Source: Natrinema gelatinilyticum (GTDB lineage Archaea > Halobacteriota > Halobacteria > Halobacteriales > Natrialbaceae). Taken from it: a DNA stretch of 64,000 nt. Shown here piece after piece: positions 35,038-43,149 of this stretch. The stretch's first letter is position 1. Each line of letters starts with the position of its first letter. The notes under the pieces were generated by a model. That model saw only the letters and a list, made by a program, of their open reading frames with translations, ran no database searches and was not told the origin of the DNA. The stretch lies in contig NZ_CP100756.1 of NCBI RefSeq assembly GCF_024266705.1, positions 744,001 through 808,000 on the forward strand, in the 5' to 3' direction. The translations under genes were made by a program, and so were the position numbers.

Positions 35038-35874
35038 TCAGCCACCGCCCGCCTCGAGCACCGTCCGATCGCGAACCCACGCGTCGGTACCGAACTTTCG
35101 ATCGGCGAGTTCCCGGGCTGCCTCGAGTTCGCCGTCCCGCCAGGTCGACTCGTCGGCGTCGCACCAGTCCCGCAGCGCACTCGCGACCGAGTCGACGGCC
35201 TCGTCACGGTCGATCCCCGCCTCGCTGTGAATGCTCGTCACCCGATCAGTGAACGTCGACTCGTCGATGTCGGCATCGAAGACGCCGACGTGGGCCCGGG
35301 GCTCTGTGTCGTAGCTGATCGAGCCGTGCTGGATGACGACGTCGCGCTGGCGGTATTGCGCGTTGCCGCTGATCTTCTTCGCCCGGTCGTCCGTCCCCGT
35401 CGTCGCGACGATGTCGTGGGCCGGGTTGATATCTCGCAGGTAACACGAGGGGTGATAGATCGAGTCCTGCTCGGTCGAGGCGAAGGCAGCATCGACGCCC
35501 ATTCGATCGAACGCATCGAGGATCGGGGCGCAGAACAGTTCGTAACAGTCCATCAGGTTCCCTGGGACTTCGTCGCTGGGTGCGACGATGGTGTAGGAGA
35601 CATCCGCGTTGCGGTCGTGATAGATCCCCCCGCCGCCGGTCTGCCGGCGCGTGACGTCGATTCCCTCGCGCTCGCAGAAGTCCCAGTCGACCGTCGCCGA
35701 GTCCTGGCGGTACCCGAGCGAGAGCGTACTCGGCTCCCACGAGTAGACCCGAACCGTACGCAGGTCGTCTTCGAGCGCCGTCTTCGCGGCGATTTCCTCG
35801 ATCGCCATCTGCGTCGCACCGTCTCGAGGGGCATCTCGGATCAGCCGCCAGTCCCGGTCGGCCAGTGCCGTCAT
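35038..35874 (-). CDS. lplA: Lipoate-protein ligase A family protein
   Basis: 278-residue ligase that attaches lipoate (or another acyl cofactor) to the lysine of 2-oxoacid dehydrogenase E2 or GcvH proteins. The fold's signature RRQTGGGGIYHD and the lysine motif KKISGNAQYR are intact. A long C-terminal part resembles the accessory domain. The start at 35874 (MTALADRDWRLI) is preferred; nine in-frame residues upstream are weak. Octanoyltransferase relatives share the fold, so the precise acyl substrate is open. Confidence 0.85.
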   Translation of the reverse strand: MTALADRDWRLIRDAPRDGATQMAIEEIAAKTALEDDLRTVRVYSWEPSTLSLGYRQDSATVDWDFCEREGIDVTRRQTGGGGIYHDRNADVSYTIVAPSDEVPGNLMDCYELFCAPILDAFDRMGVDAAFASTEQDSIYHPSCYLRDINPAHDIVATTGTDDRAKKISGNAQYRQRDVVIQHGSISYDTEPRAHVGVFDADIDESTFTDRVTSIHSEAGIDRDEAVDSVASALRDWCDADESTWRDGELEAARELADRKFGTDAWVRDRTVLEAGGG

Positions 35875-36039
35875 ACGCGAGCCCACGCCCAGGAGATGCA
35901 TAGGGATTCCGACTGGAGTGTCGGGATTCCGACCGGATTCGTCGCGTCGAAACGGATGGCCGTGCGAGGGTCGGCGATCCTACGAGTCTGGTGCCGATCG
36001 ATTGGGCGCGGTTCGTGCCGGCACTGGCGGTTCGTGCGT

Positions 36040-36255
36040 TCCGACGTCGAGATGCGTCTCCTCCATTCATGGGTGTGAAGGAACGATCCGTTGACGAGAA
36101 ACGATTCGACGGCCAAGCACGTGGCGTCCCAGCACAGGGATCACGGCGCGTTCGGAACCAGCCGTCAGCCCGGTCGCGAACACCAGCAAGACGTGCAACG
36201 AGAACTGACCGAGGTGCTCGGGGATACTCTGCGTGATGTCCTCCGTCTCACTCAT
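36040..36255 (-). pseudogene. Truncated, frameshifted MFS transporter N-terminus
   Basis: From the ATG at 36255 the frame reads MSETEDITQSIPEHLG, then LHVLLVFATGLTAGSER, then VIPVLGRHVLG. After a 1-base frameshift it continues as VESFLVNGSFLHT. This is the first TM and the conserved opening of haloarchaeal major-facilitator transporters (GLTxGSERxVVPVLG, GVESFLVIGSF). The rest of the roughly 400-residue protein is missing; lplA starts close downstream. Two lesions, one frameshift and one large truncation. Confidence 0.65.
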
Positions 36256-36465
36256 ATCCCACCCTCCGTACGCTCGGCGTGCATCCCGTAGCCGGGATGT
36301 GCTCGGCGGACCGCTCGCGGTCGGGTACTCCGACTAACCGCAGAAAACGATATTCCGCGAACTGGCCGACCTGACGTCGATCGCTCGACGTACGAAGAAC
36401 ACCTTCGGAAAGCGGAGAACAAGCTCCTCACGAGTGAGAGACTACTCGGACTCACTGTTCACTCC

Positions 36466-36666
36466 GTGACCGATCGTCGCGAGGTGTCCGAGCGGTTCGT
36501 CCAGACACTCGCCCGACGATTCGGTATATCGACATGCGGTTTGTGCGGGGAACCACCCGACCAGAGTCGGATCGAGATGCGATGGTGCGAGCCGTGTCGG
36601 GGGACGATAGTGCGAGTCAGGTCGAGGGACGAAAATGCGAATCGGGTCGAGGTGCGGGCACCGTGA
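36466..36666 (+). CDS. Possible small zinc-ribbon protein
   Basis: 66-residue frame from a GTG at 36466 with two CxxC knuckles 15 residues apart (CGLCG and CEPC), so a treble-clef or ribbon-type zinc site is possible. Codon use is not strongly haloarchaeal and there is no clear TATA box. It may be a real small protein or chance. It lies in the otherwise gene-poor 36.26-36.77 kb spacer. Confidence 0.3.
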   Translation: MTDRREVSERFVQTLARRFGISTCGLCGEPPDQSRIEMRWCEPCRGTIVRVRSRDENANRVEVRAP

Positions 36667-36774
36667 GCCGAACCGACGCGAACGCTGGGCCGGATAGGAC
36701 GCGAGTCGAATACGCTTCGAGACGCCGCGCCGGCCGTCACGCCGTTTTTACGTACCCGCCGGCTACTCCGTTGT

Positions 36775-37683
36775 ATGGTGCGAAACGTCGCCGGATTGCT
36801 TCCGGAACTCGAGGCGGAGGACTTCTATCTCCTCTCGGGGGTCGAACAGGGGATGCGCTTCTCCGAGTGGGTCCAGCGGGAAAAGCTCCCGAAATTCGCC
36901 TCCCTCTCCGAAGAGGAGGTTGATTACCGACTCGAGCGCTGTCTCAAGCGCGGACTCATCGAGAAGAAGACGATCCAGTACGAAGGGTATACGCTCCAGT
37001 TCGAGGGCTACGATGCGCTGGCACTCCGAGCGCTCGTCGAGCAAGATATGATCTCCGAATTCGGCTCGCCACTCGGCGTCGGCAAAGAAAGTGACGTATA
37101 CGAGGTCCGCTCGTATAAGCCGCTGGCGCTGAAGTACCACCGGGAAGGCTACACGAACTTCCGGGAGGTCCACAAAGAACGTGACTACACCGCCGACAAG
37201 AAGCACGTCTCCTGGATGTACACCGCCAGGAAGGCCGCCGAGCGCGAATTCGGGATTCTCGAGGAACTGTACCCGGACGTCGCGGTCCCACAGCCGATCG
37301 GCCAGAACCGCCACGCGATCGTCATGGAGAAGATGGACGGGGTGGAACTCTCGCGGACGCGACTCGAGGACGAACAGGTACTCGGCGTCTTCGATCTGTT
37401 GTTATCGGAGATCACGTGCGCATACACGAACGGATACGTCCACGCCGACATGAGCGAGTACAACGTCTTCGTCAACGAGGAGGGAGTGACGATATTCGAC
37501 TGGCCCCAGGCCGTCCCGACCGACCACGAAAACGCCGACGAGTTCCTCCGGCGAGACCTGCGAAACGTCGTGGGCTACTTCCGCCGGAAGTACCCCCAGT
37601 ACGTTCCTGACGAACTGGAAAGCGACGAGCTCGTCGAGTCGATCACCGCAGACTCGTTCGAGACGGTCACCGAGTTCGTCTAG
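36775..37683 (+). CDS. rio2: RIO2-type atypical serine/threonine kinase
   Basis: 302-residue kinase/ATPase needed for small-subunit ribosome maturation. Residues 1-90 are the winged helix diagnostic of RIO2 (FASLSEEEVDYRLERCLKRGLIE). The kinase core has the glycine-rich GVGKESDVYEV, lysine in ALKYHREG, the catalytic loop YVHADMSEYNVFV, and the metal-binding Asp in IFDWPQAV. Length typical for archaea. Single gene with its own upstream region. Confidence 0.93.
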   Translation: MVRNVAGLLPELEAEDFYLLSGVEQGMRFSEWVQREKLPKFASLSEEEVDYRLERCLKRGLIEKKTIQYEGYTLQFEGYDALALRALVEQDMISEFGSPLGVGKESDVYEVRSYKPLALKYHREGYTNFREVHKERDYTADKKHVSWMYTARKAAEREFGILEELYPDVAVPQPIGQNRHAIVMEKMDGVELSRTRLEDEQVLGVFDLLLSEITCAYTNGYVHADMSEYNVFVNEEGVTIFDWPQAVPTDHENADEFLRRDLRNVVGYFRRKYPQYVPDELESDELVESITADSFETVTEFV

Positions 37684-37819
37684 AAACCGTTGATTTCGCG
37701 TTACTCGAGGCTCACCAGCCAGCCGTAACCCGATCGTTGAAATCTAATTCCCCGCTCGTCGGGGCGACCGTCGAGGGACGCCTGAGTCGGTCTACTGGGG
37801 CGCTCCGGCAAATCGTTAC

Positions 37820-37890
37820 AGTAGATAACGGTTTGTCGGAGCCCACATGACGGTCGCGGTTGCTCCGGAACTGGCGTACAGCAGCCCGTA
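37820..37890. repeat. Hairpin repeat element, copy 2
   Basis: Shares gacggtcgcggttgc (37849-37863) and gtacagcag...ccgtat with the element at 19.9 kb. Here the hairpin is degenerate: cggagc (37837-37842) pairs with gctccg (37862-37867). The frame on the minus strand is similar in both copies (CCTxVPxQPRPSCG), so a conserved peptide cannot be excluded. Confidence 0.5.
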
Positions 37891-38430
37891 TGAAAGGTGA
37901 ACTCCATGCGGTCGTCAGCCTCGAACTCAGTGCCGAACACGTCCTCGATGTACGTCGTCGGCGAAGTCGACGGTCGAATCGCCGTTCCGAGGCTCACCGA
38001 CGGACGCGGGGTCACTGGTCGACTCGTTTCGCCGAAACGGAGACCGCGGCATCTCCGTCGGGGTTCGTGATCGAAGTCGACTCGTGCCCACAGTCTCCTT
38101 CGTCGGTTTCAGAGTCGGCTGGTTCGATGGTATCGGCCGAGCGGCCGCTCAGACAGCACGCCAGCCCGGCAGTGCGAGAGCGCTACGGTAGTCGTCGAGA
38201 GCTGCCGGCGAGAACGGTCTTCCGTCCGTCTCATTTTCTTCGGGAGTTGTCACGGTACAAGGCAAAACGTTCGGTCTCGCGTGCTCGGGGGACCTCGTTC
38301 GGGCGGGTACGAACGGCGACGGGGAATCACGCGAAACGATCCCGACAACCGCAACCGGCTACAGAGTCAATCCAGTCCGCAAACCGCGGATATCCAGTCT
38401 CACACACGCGATAGCGACGAGACCGCGATC

Positions 38431-38890
38431 TCACGGCATCGAACCGGTTCGGCTGTTCGCTCGCGACAGACGACGACATAGTCTCGATACATCAAATAAC
38501 GATATATGAAATAGGCAGTTCACGGTACTGACTCGCTCGAGCGATACCGTCTGGATCGGTCGCGAAACGGTGCAGGCGGACATCCCGGTCGCGGCTCCAG
38601 ATCGATGGGGTACTCGAGGCCGCGACATCCTGAGCGCGACGACGGCAGCGATTGTCGCGAGCCCGATCGCGATCGAGAACAGGCCAGTGACGAGGCCGAC
38701 GAGCCCTGACGCGGGCTCCGTGCCGGTAGCAGAGCCCGACCCCGGCGGGGACGACGAGCGCGTTCGACAGTGCGAGGACGGCGAATACAGCGACGAAGTC
38801 GAGTCCGTTCGGCTCGGTGATGCGGGAGAACCCGTCGGTCGTCGCGTCGATGATGCGAAAGACCAGCGGAGTAGTACGCAGTCGGAACAT
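38431..38890 (-). pseudogene. Frameshifted small membrane protein
   Basis: From the ATG at 38890 (MFRLRTTPLVFRIIDATTDG) the frame gives TM1 (FVAVFAVLALSNALVVPAGVG), then coding potential switches frame near the G-rich ccggggtcggg at about 38740. It continues as GTEPASGLVGLVTGLF, then a second helix (IAIGLATIAAVVALRM). One indel would join them into a two-helix protein of about 150 residues. A strong TATA box lies about 20 bp upstream. It could also be a sequencing error in the G run. Family unknown. Confidence 0.5.
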
Positions 38891-39050
38891 ATATGACAAT
38901 AATTATATATATATATGGCGATATCGAGACTATGAGCCATCGTTACAGCAGATTTTCACCATCCCGTTCACAGGTATAGTCGCCTTTCGAGTGAAACACA
39001 GACGGCCGTGACTGCGTATAACTGACGACGCGAGCACGACTCAGCGCTCG

Positions 39051-40583
39051 TTACCGTCCGTCGCTGCTCGGCGCGATATCGATTTCGTCGAACGTCGCGA
39101 AATCGCCCGTTTCAGAGCGGGCGACCGCGGCGTGAGCGTCGACGTACCCCGCACCGACGGACTCGGCGGTGTAGGACTCGAGCCGTCGCTCGTCGGCAGT
39201 CGCCTCGAGCGTCGTGAGGACGTCCATCGGATCCGGCGACTCGCCGTCGCGCTCGATGGCGGCGTCGTAGACCAACGCGGCGCAGCCGGCGGTGACGGGA
39301 CAGGACATGCTGGTCCCGGACATGGGACCGTAGTAGAACTCTCCATCGGGTGCGGTGACGTTCAGCAGATCGGTCGGATCGAGCGTACTCATCACATCTA
39401 CGCCTTTCGCGGCGACGCCGTTGCGGTAGACGCCCAGCGGGCCGTCGATCTCGTCTGCGGTGACGTCCCCGTGAAACGCAGTGAGGTTCTCGTAGGCCGT
39501 TTCGCGATCGTAGTTGTCCGCGTCGTACGACCCGTCCTGTGGACGGCCCCGCGACGAGAAGTCCGCGACGGCACCCTCGGCGTTGGTAGCCGCGACTCCC
39601 AGAACGTGCGGGGCCATCGCATACTGGTTCAGCGTCCCTGCGTCGGGGCCGCCGTTGCCCGCCGCGAAGACTGGGAGGATCCCCGCTTCGTGGGCGTGCC
39701 ACGTCGCGACGTTGACCGGATCGTCGGGGACGAATGAGCGGTCGTCCGCCACCGGACCGTAGGAGTTCGAGACGATCTGAACGGTGTGTTCGCCCCCACG
39801 TTGCCGCCGAAGCAAGTCGTCGTATGCGGCGACGATGAACACGATCGAGAGACCCAGGCCTGTCGCGTACATCGTCAGGTCGGCGTCGGGGGCCATCCCG
39901 GCGTACGCGCCGTCGCTCTGATCGCCGGTCCCGCCGACGCTACCTGCACAGTGAGTTCCGTGCCCGTTCGCGTCCGTGTCACCGGTGCCAAGGTCCTGCC
40001 ACCAGAGGGGTTCGTCCTGAGCGACAGGAATCCCCACGTACTGGTAGTTCGCTGCGACGTTCGCCTGCAGATCGGGGTGAGAGCCATTAATCCCCGAGTC
40101 GATGAGCGCGACGTGGACGTTCTCACCAGTGTAGGCCGTTTCGAGATCGTGGCCGGCCTGCACGGCGTCGGCGTTCGTGTCTTCGCGAGCGCCATCGTTG
40201 TAGTACTCGAGGTCGTAGTTTCCGGAGACGTACCGGACCCCGTCCCAGCCAGCGACGGTCTCGATGAGCGATCCGGACAGTTCGGCGTATCCGATCGGGA
40301 GGAACTCGAAACCGAGCGCGACCTCGACGCCGAGCGTCTCGAGTCGGGCGGCGTCCGCGTTCGTCTCGAAGACGATCACTACCTCCTGGAGGACGTCGCT
40401 GTCGAGGTCGAGGTCGTCGTCGACGAGCGTGTCGCCGACGGCGAGCACTCCCTCGACCCAGGCGGGTCCCAGGTCGAGCGCCGCGCTGGTACCGGAGAGC
40501 ACGACCGTGCCGGCGAGGCCGGTGCCGAACGCCTCGAGCGCCCTCCGTCGCGTCGGTCGGAACGAGGAATCGTCGCCGGTCAT
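39051..40583 (-). CDS. Subtilisin-like serine protease, Tat-exported (halolysin-like)
   Basis: 510-residue S8 protease. The N-terminus TRRRALEAFGTGLAGTVVLSG is a twin-arginine signal. Residues 65-125 form an inhibitor-type propeptide (VVIVFETNADAARLETLGVE). The catalytic triad is Asp162 (LIDSGINGSHPD), His208 (NGHGTHCAG) and the Ser of GTSMSCPVTAG. The end of the protein is short, without the C-terminal extension of classical halolysins. Expected to be secreted folded through Tat and to degrade extracellular protein. Stand-alone gene. Confidence 0.9.
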   Translation of the reverse strand: MTGDDSSFRPTRRRALEAFGTGLAGTVVLSGTSAALDLGPAWVEGVLAVGDTLVDDDLDLDSDVLQEVVIVFETNADAARLETLGVEVALGFEFLPIGYAELSGSLIETVAGWDGVRYVSGNYDLEYYNDGAREDTNADAVQAGHDLETAYTGENVHVALIDSGINGSHPDLQANVAANYQYVGIPVAQDEPLWWQDLGTGDTDANGHGTHCAGSVGGTGDQSDGAYAGMAPDADLTMYATGLGLSIVFIVAAYDDLLRRQRGGEHTVQIVSNSYGPVADDRSFVPDDPVNVATWHAHEAGILPVFAAGNGGPDAGTLNQYAMAPHVLGVAATNAEGAVADFSSRGRPQDGSYDADNYDRETAYENLTAFHGDVTADEIDGPLGVYRNGVAAKGVDVMSTLDPTDLLNVTAPDGEFYYGPMSGTSMSCPVTAGCAALVYDAAIERDGESPDPMDVLTTLEATADERRLESYTAESVGAGYVDAHAAVARSETGDFATFDEIDIAPSSDGR

Positions 40584-40780
40584 CGGTCGCCACCGTCGAC
40601 GGACCGTTCCCGCCGAACTGCCGCCAAACGGACCGTCCAGCGCCCGCAGGACTGCCGCTCGCGAGAGGGGTTCGAACGGGCCGACGCACGGCGACGACTC
40701 GCCGCGGTCGAGGGATGTGGCGTCGACTCGAAACTTGGACGGAGGGCCGGGAGGCCGATCGTTGGTACCGTCGGTTGTGT

Positions 40781-40838
40781 CATGTTATAGCTCAACATGA
40801 CTGTCCACGAAGTTATTGAAATGGATTGTGACAGTCAT
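40781..40838. promoter_or_regulatory. Nested inverted repeats upstream of the protease gene
   Basis: Two overlapping inverted repeats: catgtt...aacatg (40781-40799) and atgactgtc...gacagtcat (40797-40838, 9-bp arms). They lie about 200 bp from the protease start and 320 bp from rpl15e. They could be operator sites or a remnant of a mobile-element end. No regulator is known. Confidence 0.35.
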
Positions 40839-41005
40839 AACAGGGTATTAATCACCGGTCGATACAGGACCGATTTCGGGAACGCGAATCCGCCATAGAG
40901 CAAGTGTGCGGATCGAACGGTCGCTCGTCGATTGGCGGATCCGACGACAGCCGTCTCGGATGAGAGCCGCGGCCGGCGGATCTGCCATCGACTCCCTTCG
41001 AAGCC

Positions 41006-41118
41006 CTTATACTCGAGAGTTGGGAAGAACAGGTAGACTCGCCGGTTCGCGGGCATCGGCGGGCACCTGCACGGCACGGCGCCACAGGTCGGGATGTGAT
41101 CCGCGGGGCTCTGCCCCG
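41006..41118 (+). promoter_or_regulatory. rpl15e promoter with long leader and hairpin
   Basis: TATA-like cttata at 41006-41011 predicts a start near 41035, so the leader is about 120 nt, long for a haloarchaeon. Within it cggggc-tct-gccccg (41104-41118) forms a stable 6-bp hairpin 38 bp before the ATG. Ribosomal-protein leaders often carry autoregulatory structures; this is a candidate only. Confidence 0.35.
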
Positions 41119-41156
41119 GTCTGGATTGAACCAGGAAACGCCCGCGGTGAATAACA

Positions 41157-41747
41157 ATGGCACGAAGCTTCTATTCCCACATCAAGGACGCATGGAAGGA
41201 CCCCGACGACGGAAAGCTCGGGGAACTACAGTGGCAGCGCAAGCAGGAGTGGCGCAAACAGGGCGCGATCGAACGGATCGATCGCCCGACGCGACTCGAC
41301 AAGGCGCGCGAACTCGGCTACAAGGCCAAACAGGGTATTATTGTCACCCGGGTATCGGTTCGCAAGGGAACTGCTCGGAAGCAGCGACACACGGCCGGTC
41401 GGCGCTCGAAGCGCCAGGGCGTCAACCGTATCGGACGACGCAAGAACATCCAGCGCATCGGGGAAGAACGCGTCTCTCGGAAGTACCCCAACCTGCGGGT
41501 GCTCAACAGCTACTGGGTCGGTGAAGACGGCAGCCAGAAGTGGTTCGAAGTGATCCTCGTCGATCCGAACCACCCCGCCATTCAGAACGACGACGACCTC
41601 AACTGGATCTGTAACGATGCCCATCAGAACCGCGCGTTCCGCGGGCTGACCAACGCTGGGAAGGCTAACCGCGGCCTCAATAACCGCGGTAAAGGTGCCG
41701 AGAAAGTCCGCCCGTCCAACACCGGCGGTCGTGGCCGCGCCAAGTAA
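41157..41747 (+). CDS. rpl15e: 50S ribosomal protein L15e
   Basis: 196-residue basic protein of the large subunit, archaeal/eukaryotic family eL15. Diagnostic sequences: MARSFYSHIKDAWKDPDD, the basic RKGTARKQRHTAGRRSKRQGVNRIG, ERVSRKYPNLRVLNSYWVGED, and the lysine/arginine-rich tail. Full length. Not in a ribosomal-protein operon here. Its composition contrasts with the acidic neighbours, as expected for an RNA-binding protein. Confidence 0.96.
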   Translation: MARSFYSHIKDAWKDPDDGKLGELQWQRKQEWRKQGAIERIDRPTRLDKARELGYKAKQGIIVTRVSVRKGTARKQRHTAGRRSKRQGVNRIGRRKNIQRIGEERVSRKYPNLRVLNSYWVGEDGSQKWFEVILVDPNHPAIQNDDDLNWICNDAHQNRAFRGLTNAGKANRGLNNRGKGAEKVRPSNTGGRGRAK

Positions 41748-41934
41748 CGTCGACAGCGGACACGGCGAACGAATTCACGACGGTATTTTTGCGACCGCCC
41801 TCGAAACTCGAGCGGTCACCGCCGTAGCCGTCGGTTCGGCGCGACCGTGTGACGATGAGAACGTGGCGTACCCTCGCTCCCGTTCGCCTGGGACGAGAGG
41901 TGGACTTATTCCATCGGCCGACGTATCGGTGAAT

Positions 41935-42369
41935 ATGACACGACACGTCCTGGTGGCGGTCGACGATTCGGCGCAATCGTTTGAAGCACTCGAGTTCGCC
42001 TGTGCGGAGTATCCTGACGCGACGATCACCGCGTTGCACGTCCTCGATCCCGGAGATTTCTACGCAGTCGGCGGCATCGAGGGGACGACGATGGCAAACT
42101 ACGACGACGTACAGAGTCACTACGAGGAGCGGGCCGAGGAGATCCTCCAGGATGCGCGTGAACGAGCAGCCGAGTACGACATCGAGATCGACACGGATCA
42201 CGTCATCGGTAGCATCTCGCGGTCGATCGTCGAATACGTCGACGATCGGGACGTCGATCACATCATTATCGGCAGTCACGGCCGAACGGGTGCGAGCCGG
42301 ATTCTCCTCGGTAGCGTCGCCGAGACCGTCGCCCGTCGATCGCCGGTTCCCGTGACGATTGTCCGCTAA
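41935..42369 (+). CDS. Universal stress protein (UspA family)
   Basis: 144-residue single-domain USP. It begins MTRHVLVAVDDSAQS and carries the ATP-binding motif G-x2-G-x9-G(S/T) as GSHGRTGASRILLGSVAETV. The ending PVPVTIVR is standard. An upstream in-frame extension to 41695 overlaps rpl15e and is not used. Haloarchaea carry dozens of such genes; the specific role here is unknown. Confidence 0.92.
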   Translation: MTRHVLVAVDDSAQSFEALEFACAEYPDATITALHVLDPGDFYAVGGIEGTTMANYDDVQSHYEERAEEILQDARERAAEYDIEIDTDHVIGSISRSIVEYVDDRDVDHIIIGSHGRTGASRILLGSVAETVARRSPVPVTIVR

Positions 42370-42510
42370 CCAGATGCCGTACGGAGTCGATCGAGTACCG
42401 TCGAGCGGGGAAACAGAAACGAGATAAGACGGACTCGAGGCGCGCGGAAATACAACGAGCCTGCAGCGCTTGTATGTCGGCCGTTCGAGCGAAACCTGGG
42501 CCAGGAGCGA

Positions 42511-42951
42511 TCAGGCTGAAACAGTCTGTCCCTCTCGCTCGGTCGAGCGCATGTCGAGATCCGCCCGCAGAGACGCGATGGCGTCCTCAGGATCGGTTTC
42601 CGAGTCGAAGACTCGGTCGAACCCCATCTTGCGGAAGAACGATCGAGTCTCCTCGAAGTCGTCCTGGCCGACGGCGAGGTTGCCACCGATGTAGGTCGTG
42701 ACGTCGAGGCCGGCCTCCGCGATCCGCTGGTGGAAACCCTCGCAGTCCTGTTTGGCGTGGCCGTAGAGTGATGAGACGAGTACAGCCTCAGCGTCGTTGG
42801 CTTCGGCGGCTTCGACGAACTCCGACTGAGAACTCTGGACCCCCAGGTTGACGACGTCGAATCCGGCTGCGGAAAGCGCCTGTTCCAGGATCGTAATCCC
42901 GACGACGTGCGCATCAGAGCCGATCACACCGAGGATGACTGTCTTCGTCAT
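42511..42951 (-). CDS. mamA: Methylaspartate mutase S subunit (glutamate mutase, B12-binding)
   Basis: 146-residue cobalamin-binding subunit (sigma/GlmS, EC 5.4.99.1). The base-off B12 motif D-x-H-x2-G is seen in SDAHVVGITIL, with SLYGHAKQDCEGF and TYIGGNLAVGQDDF further on. In haloarchaea this enzyme belongs to the methylaspartate cycle for acetate and lipid assimilation and normally works with MamB, encoded next to it. Here the downstream neighbour is the convergent usp gene, so no mamB follows in the window. An in-frame ATG at 42984 would add 11 residues. Confidence 0.88.
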   Translation of the reverse strand: MTKTVILGVIGSDAHVVGITILEQALSAAGFDVVNLGVQSSQSEFVEAAEANDAEAVLVSSLYGHAKQDCEGFHQRIAEAGLDVTTYIGGNLAVGQDDFEETRSFFRKMGFDRVFDSETDPEDAIASLRADLDMRSTEREGQTVSA

Positions 42952-42980
42952 GTGCGTACCACCACCGACGACCGGGACCA

Positions 42981-43003
42981 CCATAAACCTAATGATTAAT
43001 AAT
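42981..43003 (-). promoter_or_regulatory. Promoter element shared with the alcohol dehydrogenase gene
   Basis: A 23-bp stretch 21/23 identical to 12403-12425; the common core is taatgattaataat. It contains the TATA-like attattaat of mamA on the minus strand. Because identity extends beyond a TATA box and includes the ATG-like tttatgg, a shared regulator site is possible. Confidence 0.45.
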
Positions 43004-43149
43004 GTGCCAATCGTTCGCACGGTTTCCCTCTTGCGATCAGGTGATTCGGAACCGCCGTTGGACCGGCGGTCGGCTCGAGAGCGCGATTTCGATCGGGTAC
43101 AGTACCGTTGCTCGAGCCGTCGGAGGATCGCCTCTCGAGGCGCGTCCAT

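Larger units (their letters stand above)
37684..39050. other. 1.37-kb gene-poor region with a hairpin repeat and a broken membrane gene
   Basis: Apart from the hairpin repeat at about 37.82-37.89 kb and the frameshifted minus-strand membrane protein at 38.43-38.89 kb, I see no supported gene. The stretch 37890-38430 is featureless. A (TA)n run of about 20 bp (38901-38917) forms the promoter of the broken gene. Confidence 0.4.
40584..41156. other. 573-bp divergent spacer (protease / rpl15e)
   Basis: No gene recognised. It contains the inverted repeat atgactgtc/gacagtcat (40797-40805 and 40830-40838) with catgtt/aacatg just left of it, and the rpl15e promoter and leader on the right side. Confidence 0.4.
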
